Origin: JACVRX01 sp046726315
GTDB lineage: Bacteria; Actinomycetota; Actinomycetes; Jiangellales; Jiangellaceae
Assembly: GCA_046726315.1 (NCBI GenBank)
Contig: JBKPAG010000019.1
Location: 5,454-69,453, forward strand
DNA: 64,000 bases
Reading direction: 5' to 3'
A model generated the notes under the pieces. It saw nothing but the letters and a program-made list of their open reading frames with translations, was not told the DNA's origin and searched no databases. A program made the position numbers and the translations under genes. This document shows positions 8,258 through 17,140 of this stretch, in pieces; the first letter of the stretch is position 1; every line of letters begins with the position of its first letter.

Positions 8258-8370
8258 CCACCGCCGACTTCGGACCGTCCGGCGCACGCCGCCGAACCGC
8301 CGCCCAATGCGGCCGCTCCTGGATACTGCATCCGCTGATCGGCGTGTAACCCATCCGATAGTTTGCTGGC

Positions 8371-9999
8371 GTGTCCGGCGAGCGTTCCGAGCCCGTCGAA
8401 CCCGACGTCGACGTACTGGTCGTGGGCGCCGGTCCTACCGGCCTCACACTCGCCGCACAACTAGCGCAGTACGGAACCCGGTTCCGGCTCGTCGATCGCC
8501 AGCTCGACCGCGTCCGTGAGTCGCGTGCGCTCGCTGTACAGCCGCGAACGCTGGAAGTCCTCGCCAATCTGGGCGTCAGCGACGAGCTGGTCGAGAGTGG
8601 CAACCGCGCCTTGCGCCTGCAGATCCATTTCGGCAGTCAGGTCGTACCCGTGCGGTTGTTCGACATCGGCATCGACGACACCGCCTATCCGTACCTGCTC
8701 TTCATCTCCCAGGCCGAGACGGAACGGATCCTCGCCGAGCATCTCCGCATGGATGGAGCTAGGTGCGAGCGCAATGTGGAGCTGGTCGCCCTGAGCCAGT
8801 CCGATGACGTTGTGACCTGTCGGCTGCGCCATCCCGACCACAGACTCGAGGTCGTGCAGGCCAGATACGTCGTCGGCTGCGACGGAGCGCACAGCACGGT
8901 TCGCGAACAGGAGCGGATTCCGTTCATCGGGAGCGCATACCCGCAGACATTCGTCCTGGCGGACCTGGAGGCCGATGGCCTGGAGCCCGGCGCGGCGCAC
9001 GCGTTCGTCTCCTCGCAGGGAATACTGCTTTTCTTCCCGCTCGGCGTGCCGGCGACCTGGCGGATGCTGGCCATGCGACGCCGCGCGGACAACCCACCAG
9101 TCGGGCAGCCGGTCACCCTCGAGGAGGTGCAGGCGTTGGCCAACGCCTACACGACGCCTGCCGTACGGTTGCGCGACCCGGTGTGGATGACCAATTTTCG
9201 ACTGCACAACCGCGGCGCGGCGCACTATCGAGCCAGGCGGGTGTTCCTTGCTGGGGATGCCGCCCACATTCACAGCCCGGCGGGGGCCCAAGGCATGAAT
9301 ACCGGCATCCAGGATGCGGTCAATCTCGGCTGGAAGCTGGCGCTGGTTGGCGCGGGGATCGCGGATCCCGCGCTGTTGGACAGCTACGAACCCGAGCGGG
9401 CACCGGTGGGCCGCATGGTCCTTCGTTTCACCGACCGTGCGTTCACGATCGCCACGTCCCGAAACCCGGTCCTTCGTTTCGCCCGGGCTCAGTTCGTCCC
9501 GCGGCTCGCCCCGCTCGCCCTTCGGGTCAAGCCGGGGCGGGCGTATGGGTTCCGCACGGTGTCTCAGCTCGCCATCCGCTATCGGAACAGCCCATTGTCG
9601 GTGGAAGGAACGAACGCGCCGCGCCGTGGCCCCCGAGCCGGCGACCGCCTTCCGGACGCGCCGATCACCTACGACGGCCGGTCCGGCACGCTGCAGCGGG
9701 CGCTCGCTGCGACCGGCTTTCACCTGCTGCTGTGCGGACCTGTGGCGTTCTGGTCATCGGCCGCGACCGCCCGACTTGCCGACCGATACGCCGGACTGGT
9801 GACAGTGCATCGCCTCACCAGGGACGTCGGTTCGGGCACGTTGCATGACGACACCGGTGCTGCGATGCGCCGCCTTGGCATAGATGACAGTCAACCTGCC
9901 CACTTCCTGGTGCGGCCCGACGGCTATCTCGCTTACCGCGGTGGTAAAGACACGACCGGGCTCGTCGCCTATCTCGACGCTTGGCTACCCAGGCGGTAA
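8371..9999 (+). CDS. FAD-dependent aromatic monooxygenase (PheA/TfdB family)
   Basis: The 542-residue flavoprotein shows the FAD-binding GxGxxG in VLVVGAGPTGLTLAAQLA, the internal GCDGAHSTVR (DG motif) and the second FAD motif FLAGDAAHIHSPAGAQGMNTGIQDA. A thioredoxin-like C-terminal domain follows from about residue 400. Family members hydroxylate phenols, polyketides or antibiotics using NAD(P)H and oxygen. No biosynthetic genes surround it, so the substrate is unknown. A TAGTTT box six bases before the GTG suggests a leaderless message. Confidence 0.87.
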   Translation: MSGERSEPVEPDVDVLVVGAGPTGLTLAAQLAQYGTRFRLVDRQLDRVRESRALAVQPRTLEVLANLGVSDELVESGNRALRLQIHFGSQVVPVRLFDIGIDDTAYPYLLFISQAETERILAEHLRMDGARCERNVELVALSQSDDVVTCRLRHPDHRLEVVQARYVVGCDGAHSTVREQERIPFIGSAYPQTFVLADLEADGLEPGAAHAFVSSQGILLFFPLGVPATWRMLAMRRRADNPPVGQPVTLEEVQALANAYTTPAVRLRDPVWMTNFRLHNRGAAHYRARRVFLAGDAAHIHSPAGAQGMNTGIQDAVNLGWKLALVGAGIADPALLDSYEPERAPVGRMVLRFTDRAFTIATSRNPVLRFARAQFVPRLAPLALRVKPGRAYGFRTVSQLAIRYRNSPLSVEGTNAPRRGPRAGDRLPDAPITYDGRSGTLQRALAATGFHLLLCGPVAFWSSAATARLADRYAGLVTVHRLTRDVGSGTLHDDTGAAMRRLGIDDSQPAHFLVRPDGYLAYRGGKDTTGLVAYLDAWLPRR

Positions 10000-10221
10000 T
10001 TGCCTCGGGCGCGCGGCAGGCTGCCCATACTTGCAGCGAATCGTGGTATCACCCGACGCTGCGGGCGCTTTACTTAGATGGTCGCGTCCGCCCAAGGCGT
10101 CAGCGTCGGACGATTGCTGCGTGGAGGGGGTGCCCGGTGGGGCCTAGGGTATTGGGTTTGCCGCCAGCCTCTCTTCGCATCGGCATTCTCATGCGGGATC
10201 ACCAGTCTCGGGGTCGGGCAA

Positions 10222-11355
10222 ATGACTGACTCCGCTGGCCTCCTTCGGGCCGAGTCTTCATCAGCTACCGGCGGGAGGAGACGGCCTACCCGGTGGGCTG
10301 GTTGTACGACCGGATGGCTGACCGCTACCGCGGCGGCCAGTGGCTGACCATCGCCGATGCGGAGGCCGGCGCCGCCTGGACGACCCCGATTGACTTCGTG
10401 CGACTGGAGATCGAGGCCGCCCTGACGCGCAACGTCCGGGTCATCCCGATCCTGGTCGACGGGGCCACGATGCCTCACGCCGATGAGCTGCCGGCCAGTC
10501 TGGCCGGGCTGGTCCGCCGGCAGGCCTTCGAACTCAGCCCGGCCCGGTTCGACTTCGACCCCAACCGGCTGCTCAAGGTACTCGACACGATCCTCGCCGA
10601 GGTGCGGACCACGCACGACGATGCGGCCGCGGCGTCGACGCTGGAGGCGAACGCACCGGACCAGAACGCGACGCACATAACTCAGGCGCAAGCGCCCGGC
10701 AGCGACGCCTCAACCGCCCAGTCCGAGACGCTGGTCGAGCCGTACGACGACCCTGAGTACACCGCGGCGCTGGCCGCTTACTTCACTGAGCGGTGGGACA
10801 CGGCCGTCGACCTCCTGACCCGGGTTTTGGACCGGTATCCCCACCATCCGCAGACCGCTGAACGTCTCGCGGAGGCCCAGCGGCAACAGCGGTTGGCCGG
10901 CTGGGACGCCGCCTCCCGCCAGGCCGCCGAACAGGGGCGCTGTGCGGAGGCCGTTGACGCTCTTGAACACATCTCCTCGACGTCCCCATGGGGCGTCGAC
11001 ATGGCTAGTGCCCCTTTCCGGCGTCGTCGGTGCGGTGGCCCTTCTTATCCACCATATGCAGCTCGCAAACACCGGCAGCTTCACCTGGTTGGGCTTGTGG
11101 TCCTTGGCTCCCGCTGAATTCCTGACGGTGACGGCGATTGTCGTACCGGTATGCGCAGCGATGGCGGTGCCACGGCGGTTCGGCGTCTCTCTGCTCGCGG
11201 GTTGGATCGGCGCCGCAGCGTTCGTCGTCCTCTACTATCTCGTCGCCCAGGGTGACTGGTATATCGGCGGTCCGATCGTCGTGTTTAGCTTCACGCTTCT
11301 CGGGCTCGCGGTCGTCGCCGCACCCTTTGCACGCGCCGCGCAGCCTGACAAATAG
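10222..11355 (+). pseudogene. Decayed TIR-TPR-membrane protein gene
   Basis: Three pieces of one protein are readable in different frames. An ATG at 10222 gives MTDSAGLLRA. From 10230 the next frame reads a TIR start (RVFISYRREETAYP, then WLYDRMADRYR) that jumps directly to WLTIADAEAG and DFVRLEIEAALTRNVRVIPILVDG, so about 40 residues of the TIR core are missing. A TPR-like part follows (ALAAYFTERWDTAVDLL). Near 10980 the frame changes again and a membrane domain with three hydrophobic segments runs to 11355. The central frame has its own stop at 10227 and no start codon before FISYRR. TIR domains are NADases or signalling modules in bacterial immunity. At least two frameshifts and one deletion argue that this copy is dead. 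Confidence 0.75.
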
Positions 11356-11363
11356 GCCACCCG

Positions 11364-12167
11364 TCACGGCGCAGTCGCCGTAGCGGCGATCACCTCACTG
11401 TGGTCGAAGAAATCTTCCGCGGCCAGGTTGTCGAGCCGGGATCGCACCCGGCGCAGGAAGTCAGTCCGGGTGGGGGGACTCATGCCGGCGAGGCGCCTGC
11501 CCGCCACGCCAAGGGCTGTGTGTCGCGCGATGAACTCCTGTGGGCTTGGTCGGTGCGACCAGGGCACGATCTCGGCCCGAATTTCGTCGTATCCAGCGTT
11601 GCCGAGCTGGGCTCGCAGCTTGTCGGGGGTGTCCATGAGGTCGTGCCGGGCGATGAGGGGTTCTGCCTGCGGGGCGCCATGTCGGTCGAGCTCGTCGTTC
11701 CAGATATCCAACGCGGGAACGACCGCGTTCTCCCCCCACGTGGTCAGGCCGATCGCGCCGCCGCGGCGCAGCACGCGTCGGACATCGCGCAGCGCCGCCT
11801 CGGGTTGCGACACGTGGAACAGCATGAACGCCATCACGACCACGTCGAACACGGCCGCCGCGAACGGTAGCTGCGCCGCATCAGCGACGATACGGTCGTA
11901 TCGCGCCGGTGCACGGCGCACCATGCCCTCGGCCCGGTCGGCGGCTACGACCATCGCCGATGGTGCACCAAGGCGTAGCGAAGGCAGCAGGGTTCCGACG
12001 CCGGTTCCGAGATCGAGCACGCGACCAGCTGCCCGGAGCGGCAGGCGATCGAGTAGTCCGACGGCGGCAGGGTGCAACGCAGCCGCCCACTGCCGCTCGT
12101 ACACTTCCGCGGTCGAGGAGTAGTAGGCCGTCAACGCCCCGACGGCGCTGACAGGGTGTGGCGTCAT
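11364..12167 (-). CDS. SAM-dependent methyltransferase (class I)
   Basis: From the ATG at 12167 the 267-residue protein has the Rossmann motifs VLDLGTGVGTLLPSL (motif I), VVAADRAEGM, DAAQLPFAAAVFDVVV and LRRGGAIGLTTWG. It matches the broad ubiE-like small-molecule methyltransferase group. The frame is open further upstream to 12254, but the extra residues lack similarity and Shine-Dalgarno support is weak for both starts. It is divergent from mtnA. The acceptor cannot be inferred. It stops eight bases from the end of the decayed TIR gene. Confidence 0.82.
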   Translation of the reverse strand: MTPHPVSAVGALTAYYSSTAEVYERQWAAALHPAAVGLLDRLPLRAAGRVLDLGTGVGTLLPSLRLGAPSAMVVAADRAEGMVRRAPARYDRIVADAAQLPFAAAVFDVVVMAFMLFHVSQPEAALRDVRRVLRRGGAIGLTTWGENAVVPALDIWNDELDRHGAPQAEPLIARHDLMDTPDKLRAQLGNAGYDEIRAEIVPWSHRPSPQEFIARHTALGVAGRRLAGMSPPTRTDFLRRVRSRLDNLAAEDFFDHSEVIAATATAP

Positions 12168-12296
12168 CGTGGTCGCCACGAGCACACGACAGTCATGACG
12201 GTAGGACGCCTCCCCGGAACGTCTTGTTGCGTCTTTAACTCCTGATGCAAGCACGCCGGCCAGGCCGATCGACAGCTACCGGTTAGGTTCATAGAT

Positions 12297-13313
12297 GTGC
12301 GGACCGTCGACTGGCGCGACGGACGGGTAGTGATTGTCGACCAGACATTGCTTCCCGCCGAGCTGCGGATGATCGAGCTGACCACGGTCGACGAGCTGGT
12401 AGACGCTATCGATCGGCTGGCCGTGCAGGGAGCACCGGCGCTCGGCGCCGCCGGTGCCCTCGGCGTGGTCCTCGCAGCCGATCAGGCCGACCGGGAGGGT
12501 TGGGCCGACGAGCAGCTTGTGACAGCGCTAGCCCGGGTGCGGGACGCGCGACCCACTGCAGTCAACCTGGCGTCGGGGATCGATCGCGTCGCCCGTCGGC
12601 TGCCCCAAGGGCGTGACGCCATGCTGCGGGAGGCCCTGGCGATGCTGGAGGAGGACGTAGCCGCCAACCGATCGATCGGCGAACGAGGGGCGGACCTGCT
12701 GGCCGAGCTGCTCGCCGGGTCGTCGGCGACGACCCAGGCCATCCGGGTGCACACCCACTGCAACACCGGCAGTCTCGCCGCGATCGAGTGGGGAACGGCC
12801 CTGGGTGTGATCCGGGCGTTGCATCGACGGCGGCGGCTGGGCCAGGTCTACGTCGACGAGACCCGTCCGCTGCTGCAGGGGAGCAGGCTCACGGCATGGG
12901 AGCTCGATCGGCTCGGCATCGATTATCGGGTAGTGGTCGACGGTGCCGGACCGACCGTGATCGCCCGGGGCCTGGTCGACGCCGCCGTCGTGGGCGCCGA
13001 CCGGGTCGCGGCCAACGGTGACGTAGTCAACAAGGTAGGCACTTACCCGCTGGCGCTGGCCTGCGCCCGGGCCGGCGTCCCATTCGTCGTGGCTGCGCCC
13101 GAGTCGACCATCGACGAGGCGACCCCAACGGGTTTGGATGTCGAGATCGAGACCAGGGCGGACGCTGAGGTGGTCGAGTGGTCCGGTGTGCGGGTTGCTC
13201 CAGCGGGGGCCCAGGCTCTCAATCTCGCCTTTGATGTGACGCCGGCCGATCTGGTGACGGCGATCGTGACTGAGGACCGGGTCATCCGGCCTGGGGAGCC
13301 CGTCGATGAGTGA
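12297..13313 (+). CDS. mtnA: S-methyl-5-thioribose-1-phosphate isomerase
   Basis: The 338-residue protein belongs to the MtnA branch of the eIF2B-like family: VQGAPALGAAGALGV near the N-terminus, VHTHCNTGSLA with the catalytic Cys near residue 155, VYVDETRPLLQGSRLTAWEL, and VVGADRVAANGDVVNKVGTY with the catalytic Asp. It isomerises methylthioribose-1-P to methylthioribulose-1-P in salvage of methylthioadenosine. A TAGGTT box seven bases before the GTG points to a leaderless transcript. The class II aldolase gene overlaps its end by eight bases, giving a two-gene operon. Confidence 0.92.
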   Translation: MRTVDWRDGRVVIVDQTLLPAELRMIELTTVDELVDAIDRLAVQGAPALGAAGALGVVLAADQADREGWADEQLVTALARVRDARPTAVNLASGIDRVARRLPQGRDAMLREALAMLEEDVAANRSIGERGADLLAELLAGSSATTQAIRVHTHCNTGSLAAIEWGTALGVIRALHRRRRLGQVYVDETRPLLQGSRLTAWELDRLGIDYRVVVDGAGPTVIARGLVDAAVVGADRVAANGDVVNKVGTYPLALACARAGVPFVVAAPESTIDEATPTGLDVEIETRADAEVVEWSGVRVAPAGAQALNLAFDVTPADLVTAIVTEDRVIRPGEPVDE

Positions 13314-13992
13314 CGTGACCGCCGAGGACCTGGTCGCGCTGGGTCGGCAGGTGGTGGCCGCCGGGCTGGTCGTGGCATCGGGGGGGAACCTGGCCGCCCG
13401 GCTTCCCGACCCGGACCGCATCCTGGTCACGCCGCGGGGGTGGGCCCTGGACGACCTCGACGCTGCCGCATTGGCGACGGTCGGGCTCGACGGACGCCAA
13501 ATCTCTGGCAGATATGCGCCGACGACCGAGCTGGCTCTGCATCTGGCCGCATTCGAGGTCCGATCCGACGCAGGCGTCTGCCTGCACCTGCATCCGCCGA
13601 TGGCGACGCTGCTTCACGCCGTGGGTCTACTGATAGCGCGCATTACCACCGACCACGCGTATTACCTGCGCCGGCTCGGGGCGGTGCCCTTCATCCAGCC
13701 CGGGTCCGACCGGCTGGCCCGGGCGGTGGCAGCCGAGTTAGCCGACTCTGACGTCGTCCTGTTGGCCCACCACGGCTGCCTGATCGTGGCCGACTCGTTC
13801 GAAGTCGGGTTCAGCCGGGCGGCCAACCTCGAGGCAGCGGCGATGGCGACCTACCGGGCCCACGTGCTAGGCGCTGACGTGGCCGAATGCCCGCCCGAGT
13901 TCCTGGCCGAGGTGGAGGCCCAGGAGGCGGCGGGGGTGGTCTACGGCAAGGCTGCCAGAACGGCCGGCGTGGGCGGGACCGACGGCGCATAG
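13306..13992 (+). CDS. Class II aldolase/adducin family protein, probable methylthioribulose-1-P (or 5-deoxyribulose-1-P) enzyme
   Basis: The 228-residue protein has the zinc-dependent class II aldolase pattern: SGGNLAARLPD (phosphate loop), PTTELALHLAAF (catalytic acid position), the metal ligands in CLHLHPPMA and a third His in LLAHHGCLIV. Members act either as MtnB dehydratase of the methionine salvage pathway or as aldolases that split methylthioribulose-1-P to dihydroxyacetone-P (the DHAP shunt). No later Mtn enzyme (enolase/phosphatase or dioxygenase) is nearby, which makes the aldolase role attractive but unproven. It overlaps mtnA by eight bases. Confidence 0.85.
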   Translation: MSDVTAEDLVALGRQVVAAGLVVASGGNLAARLPDPDRILVTPRGWALDDLDAAALATVGLDGRQISGRYAPTTELALHLAAFEVRSDAGVCLHLHPPMATLLHAVGLLIARITTDHAYYLRRLGAVPFIQPGSDRLARAVAAELADSDVVLLAHHGCLIVADSFEVGFSRAANLEAAAMATYRAHVLGADVAECPPEFLAEVEAQEAAGVVYGKAARTAGVGGTDGA

Positions 13993-14150
13993 CGACGGCA
14001 GTGGATCACTTCCCTGTGTGTGCGACGGTCCTCCGGACGTCCCAGTCGAGGCCGCCGGCCTGGACGGACCAGTCCTCGCAACGAACGGCTCGAGCGCCTG
14101 ATGGGAGGCGGCGGCCTCGAGAAGGTCGTCGGCTGTCCCGTCCATGACTT

Positions 14151-14238
14151 CGATCTCGCCATCACCCAGGCCTACCCGTACATCAACAGGCTTGCAGGCC
14201 TGGTGAAGTACGGCACGGGTGGTGAACGTGGTCATTCC
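14151..14238. repeat. 88-bp palindromic repeat, diverged copy (D)
   Basis: Aligned on the centre CAGGCTTGCAGGCCTGG, this 88-bp segment matches the three well-conserved copies without gaps. The 34 bases from the GCCTACCCGTACATC block through the centre agree with copy B at 29 positions, and the right end keeps CGTGGTCATT. The outer left arm has diverged, so the terminal stem is lost. It sits between the convergent class II aldolase and OsmC genes. This is probably an old copy of the family. Confidence 0.7.
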
Positions 14239-14257
14239 AGATGGGCCAGCGCGTGGC

Positions 14258-14824
14258 TCAGCGGACCTCGAGGGTGGTGGTCACTGGGATCGGGTTGGCC
14301 AAGCTGTCCCTCACCGGCGATGTGTCTTGGACGTACTGGCACAGCTCGGTCAACTGTTCCTTCGTCGCGTTGGGGCTGGACACCCAGGCGTTCGCCCGGA
14401 TCTCGGTGAACCCTGCCCGGGGGCCGTCCAGACCGAGGAACGAGCGCACGTCGAAGTCGCCCTCGAGCTCATACTCCATCGCGTTGAGTTCGATTCCCCG
14501 TGCCGCCGCATTCGCGACATAACCGACGGCGTAGCAGAACCCCAGCGCCTGCAGGAGCAACTCCACCGCATTCGGGCCTTTGTTCCGACCCAACAGCACC
14601 GGCGGCTCGTCGCCCTCGAGCCGGAACGCCTCGTCTCGGGTCTCGTCCTCCGCGCCGGCGTGCACGAACCTCCCGATCTCCCCGACGTTGTAGGTCCCGT
14701 CCTGCCACCTGCTGGACGCCCGGAACGTGAACGTCCCTACCGCCGCGTCTTCCTTGACCGCCTCGATAGTCGCCAGCAGCTGGTCGACGTCGATCCCGTT
14801 TCGGATCGTCACTGCCTCCGCCAT
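14258..14824 (-). CDS. OsmC family peroxiredoxin-like protein
   Basis: The 188-residue protein from ATG 14824 (GAGGAGTGAGGAT upstream) has the OsmC fold signature: GPNAVELLLQALGFCYAVGYVANA with the first redox Cys, and ELCQYVQDTSPVRDSLANPI with the second. Such proteins reduce organic peroxides or, in many cases, handle sulfur compounds. The two-cysteine arrangement is complete. It is read toward the class II aldolase gene. It shares the neighbourhood with the ECF sigma operon but is separated from it by the 14825-14994 gap. Confidence 0.85.
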   Translation of the reverse strand: MAEAVTIRNGIDVDQLLATIEAVKEDAAVGTFTFRASSRWQDGTYNVGEIGRFVHAGAEDETRDEAFRLEGDEPPVLLGRNKGPNAVELLLQALGFCYAVGYVANAAARGIELNAMEYELEGDFDVRSFLGLDGPRAGFTEIRANAWVSSPNATKEQLTELCQYVQDTSPVRDSLANPIPVTTTLEVR

Positions 14825-14994
14825 GATCCTCACTCCTCACGCATCGTCTTGACACAGCTATGGACGGCAGATGACCCGGCGTTATTGCATTCAGCGAGCA
14901 GCGGCATCGCGACGCGACATCGGTAGAGTCCGCGTTTGACACGAGTGCAACGCAAGCGAAGTCGCCGCCCTCGCTCGCTGCGACCGGGTGGGCG

Positions 14995-15207
14995 TTACCT
15001 CTGTATGGACTCAAGACAGACGAACCGGAGCGCCTCGGATCCCTGATTGACAACGTCTTCGTGCTCTTCGGGGTTGACGAACAACACGTCGCCGGGCGTC
15101 AACGCCTCTTCTCGCTCCTCGAGCCGCAGCGCGCCCAGACCGCTGACGATCACGGCCTCATGGGCGTGCGGATGGGCGTGAAACGGCGTGGAGCTTCCCG
15201 GTTCCAC
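14995..15207 (-). CDS. Cupin-domain protein, short or frameshifted from the upstream methyltransferase
   Basis: The reading frame encodes a cupin half-barrel: STPFHAHPHAHEAVIVSGLGAL (metal-binding HxHxxxxE pattern) and LTPGDVLFVNPEEHEDVVNQG. The similarity begins about ten residues before the only usable start (GTG 15207, with GAAGGT upstream), around 15240, inside or just after the end of the methyltransferase gene. No ATG, GTG or TTG precedes it in frame. Either a short 70-residue cupin is made, or methyltransferase and cupin were once one protein split by a frameshift. Cupins of this type bind a metal and act as small sensors or enzymes. Confidence 0.65.
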   Translation of the reverse strand: MEPGSSTPFHAHPHAHEAVIVSGLGALRLEEREEALTPGDVLFVNPEEHEDVVNQGSEALRFVCLESIQR

Positions 15208-15233
15208 GTCGATGACCTTCAGCTCCAGGTCCG

Positions 15234-16163
15234 CTACGTGGGTGAGGTGGTGACCTCCACCTCGGGTATGTCGGCGGGGCCGGGGGCGATGTCCTGCACG
15301 CGCCTGACGTTCCCCGCAAAGCCCGCTTCGCGAGCCGACGCCGCGAATTCCGATCGCATCTCCCCGCCTTCCGGCAGATGCGCCGTGACTACAACGGCCA
15401 CTGCAACCCGGGCATGCTGTTCGACGGGGATCAGGGCCCGCATCAGCCGGATCACCTCGTTGGAGAACAGTGGGTACAGCGCACAGTCGTCGATGCTTAG
15501 AGCCGCCCGATGCATCACCTTGGCGCCAACGAAACCGGCCCGGTCGAGCTTGTGCAGGAAGGCTTCCTCGGCCAGCGCGCCAGCGACGCAGCCCGCCCAG
15601 GCGGCCGGCTGGGTGGCGATCTCCGGGGGTAGTTCGTCCAGCTCGACAGTCAGGTCGGAGACACAAAGCCGGCCGCCGGGTCGAAGCACACGGGCACATT
15701 CCGCCATCACCCTCGCCTTGCGCGCGGACAGGTTGATGACACCGTTGGAGGTGATCAGGTCGACACTTGCGTCGGGGCACGGGATCGCCTCCATCTCGCC
15801 CTCGACGAACTCCACGTTGGAAAGGCCGGCGTCCTCCACCGAACGTGCAGTGCGGTCGAGCATCTCCGGCAGGAAGTCAAGAGCAATCACCGTCCCGGTG
15901 GGCCCGGTACGCTGCGCCGCCAGGATCGTGTCGATCCCACCCCCACAGCCAAGGTCGAGGATGGTTTCACCGAGCCGGATGTCCGCGTAGCGAAGATGGT
16001 TGGCTACGCCCAACGCCCGCTCCATGGCCGAATCCGGCAGCATCGCCAACTCGTCCGCGCTGTAGAGCTTGTGCGCCACTGCTGCCGTGGTGGGCGGCAC
16101 GTGCCGGTAGGCGGCTCGAACCAGCGCCTTCACCTCGTCGCCGTGCATCAAATCGCGGCTCAT
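15234..16163 (-). CDS. ArsM-like SAM-dependent methyltransferase
   Basis: The 309-residue protein has methyltransferase motifs TILDLGCGGGIDTILAA, VIALDFLPEML and CARVLRPGGRLCVSDL. It also has the ArsM-like segments LITSNGVINLS and WAGCVAGALAEEAFLHKLDRAGF. In true arsenite methyltransferases the first segment is SNC; here it is SNG, so one arsenic-binding Cys is missing. The substrate is therefore uncertain. Its ATG overlaps the stop of the anti-sigma gene by four bases, making it the effector end of the sigma/anti-sigma operon. A paralogue with the same SNG motif lies at 18451. Confidence 0.85.
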   Translation of the reverse strand: MSRDLMHGDEVKALVRAAYRHVPPTTAAVAHKLYSADELAMLPDSAMERALGVANHLRYADIRLGETILDLGCGGGIDTILAAQRTGPTGTVIALDFLPEMLDRTARSVEDAGLSNVEFVEGEMEAIPCPDASVDLITSNGVINLSARKARVMAECARVLRPGGRLCVSDLTVELDELPPEIATQPAAWAGCVAGALAEEAFLHKLDRAGFVGAKVMHRAALSIDDCALYPLFSNEVIRLMRALIPVEQHARVAVAVVVTAHLPEGGEMRSEFAASAREAGFAGNVRRVQDIAPGPADIPEVEVTTSPT

Positions 16164-16390
16164 GGTTCCAGCTCCTCGATTGTCTGGTTCAGCCGCAGCA
16201 ACACGTCATCCGGGAGGTCGACCTTCCCGGCGTCGGCGAGTGCCCGCCGCAGTTCCCGTGCGAACTCCAGCTCGCCGCAGCAGCGGCGGCAGCGAGCGAG
16301 GTGTTGGTCGATGAGTCGGCGGTCGCCATCGTCGACCGTGCCGTCAAGGTACTCCCACAACTGCCTGACCGCGTCGGCACAGCTGATCAT
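16160..16390 (-). CDS. Zinc-finger (zf-HC2) anti-sigma factor
   Basis: The 76-residue soluble protein has the His-x3-Cys-x2-Cys zinc motif HLARCRRCC near residues 30-38 and an upstream Cys (ISCADAV), the ZAS signature of redox- or metal-sensitive anti-sigma factors. It has no membrane segment. Such proteins hold their ECF sigma factor until oxidation or metal exchange releases zinc. It overlaps the sigma gene by four bases (ATGA) upstream and the methyltransferase by four bases downstream, so stoichiometry is probably set by translational coupling. Confidence 0.85.
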   Translation of the reverse strand: MISCADAVRQLWEYLDGTVDDGDRRLIDQHLARCRRCCGELEFARELRRALADAGKVDLPDDVLLRLNQTIEELEP

Positions 16391-16993
16391 CGGGCCTCCT
16401 CCTTCAGTAGTCCGTTCTGCTCGGCGTACTCCCACATCTGGATCTCGAAGAGCTTGCGCCCGCGGTGGAGTCGAGCCAGCACAGTGCCGAGTGGAACGTC
16501 GAGCATCTCGGCCAGCTCTCTGGCCAGGTAGCCGTCCATGTACACGACGACGAGCGGGATACGGAACTTCTCCGGCAGCGTCATCAGCACAGCGCGTACG
16601 TCCTCGCGGGTGAATTCGGCGAGGAAGTCGAGATGCAGCGAGTCCGAGTACGGGAACGGATCTTCGTAAGCAATCTTGCGGTAGAGGGAGAACCGCTCGA
16701 CCTGGTCGAAGTCGATCTCCTCAGGTTGCCGGGCCCTCGCCCGTGCCCGGTCGCGGCAACAGTTCACCAGGATGCTGGTCAGCCACGCGGGTGCTGCCGC
16801 AGGGTCGTGCAGCTGGCCGAATTTCCGGCACGCCTTGAGCAGGCAAATCCTGCACCACATCCTCTGCGTCGTCGCCGACTAGCCGTCGGGCCAGCGAGAG
16901 CAGCCGGGGCAGCTGCTCGCGTGCCAGGTCGCGAAAGCTCAGCACCGAATTCGCCCTGGTACCGGTGACCACCGCCGCCTGGGCTGCACCCAC
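16387..16993 (-). pseudogene. ECF RNA polymerase sigma factor, interrupted by a one-base frameshift
   Basis: The first frame from GTG 16993 reads region 2 (FRDLAREQLPRLLSLARRLV, GDDAEDVVQD). It then continues in the next frame as LLKACRKFG, with region 4 ERFSLYRK...FRIPLVVVYMDGYLARELAEMLDVPLGTVLARLHRGRKL. The join is at the AAA of 16845-16847 (TTT on the coding strand): removing one base would give VVQDCLLKACRKF, exactly the sigma pattern. All else is intact, and the anti-sigma gene follows with an ATGA overlap. It could be a real recent mutation, a sequencing slip in the homopolymer, or a frameshift that ribosomes tolerate. Confidence 0.8.
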
Positions 16994-17140
16994 AAGGCCA
17001 CACCTTCTTGGACGTTCGCCAGTCCAGCGTTATTGCGTTGCCGGGCCACGGCAAGGCGCCTGATCGTTCGGATCGCCAGCGGGGTGTCCGTGGCGACTTC
17101 GCAAACCTTCGTCTGAGAAAAGACCGCCGAACTTGCGCGC

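Noticed and set aside
8461..9723. 420-codon reverse-strand frame inside the FAD monooxygenase
   Set aside because: Antisense shadow of a strongly conserved gene; no start signal or domain pattern.
10293..11117. Treating the 274-codon frame as an intact TIR protein
   Set aside because: It would begin inside the TIR domain after the FISYRR strand, lacks about 40 core residues and ends in a non-homologous frameshifted tail.
13867..14235. Reverse-strand frame of 122 codons downstream of the OsmC gene
   Set aside because: Its start lies inside palindromic repeat D and its end overlaps the class II aldolase gene antisense; no family-like pattern is seen.
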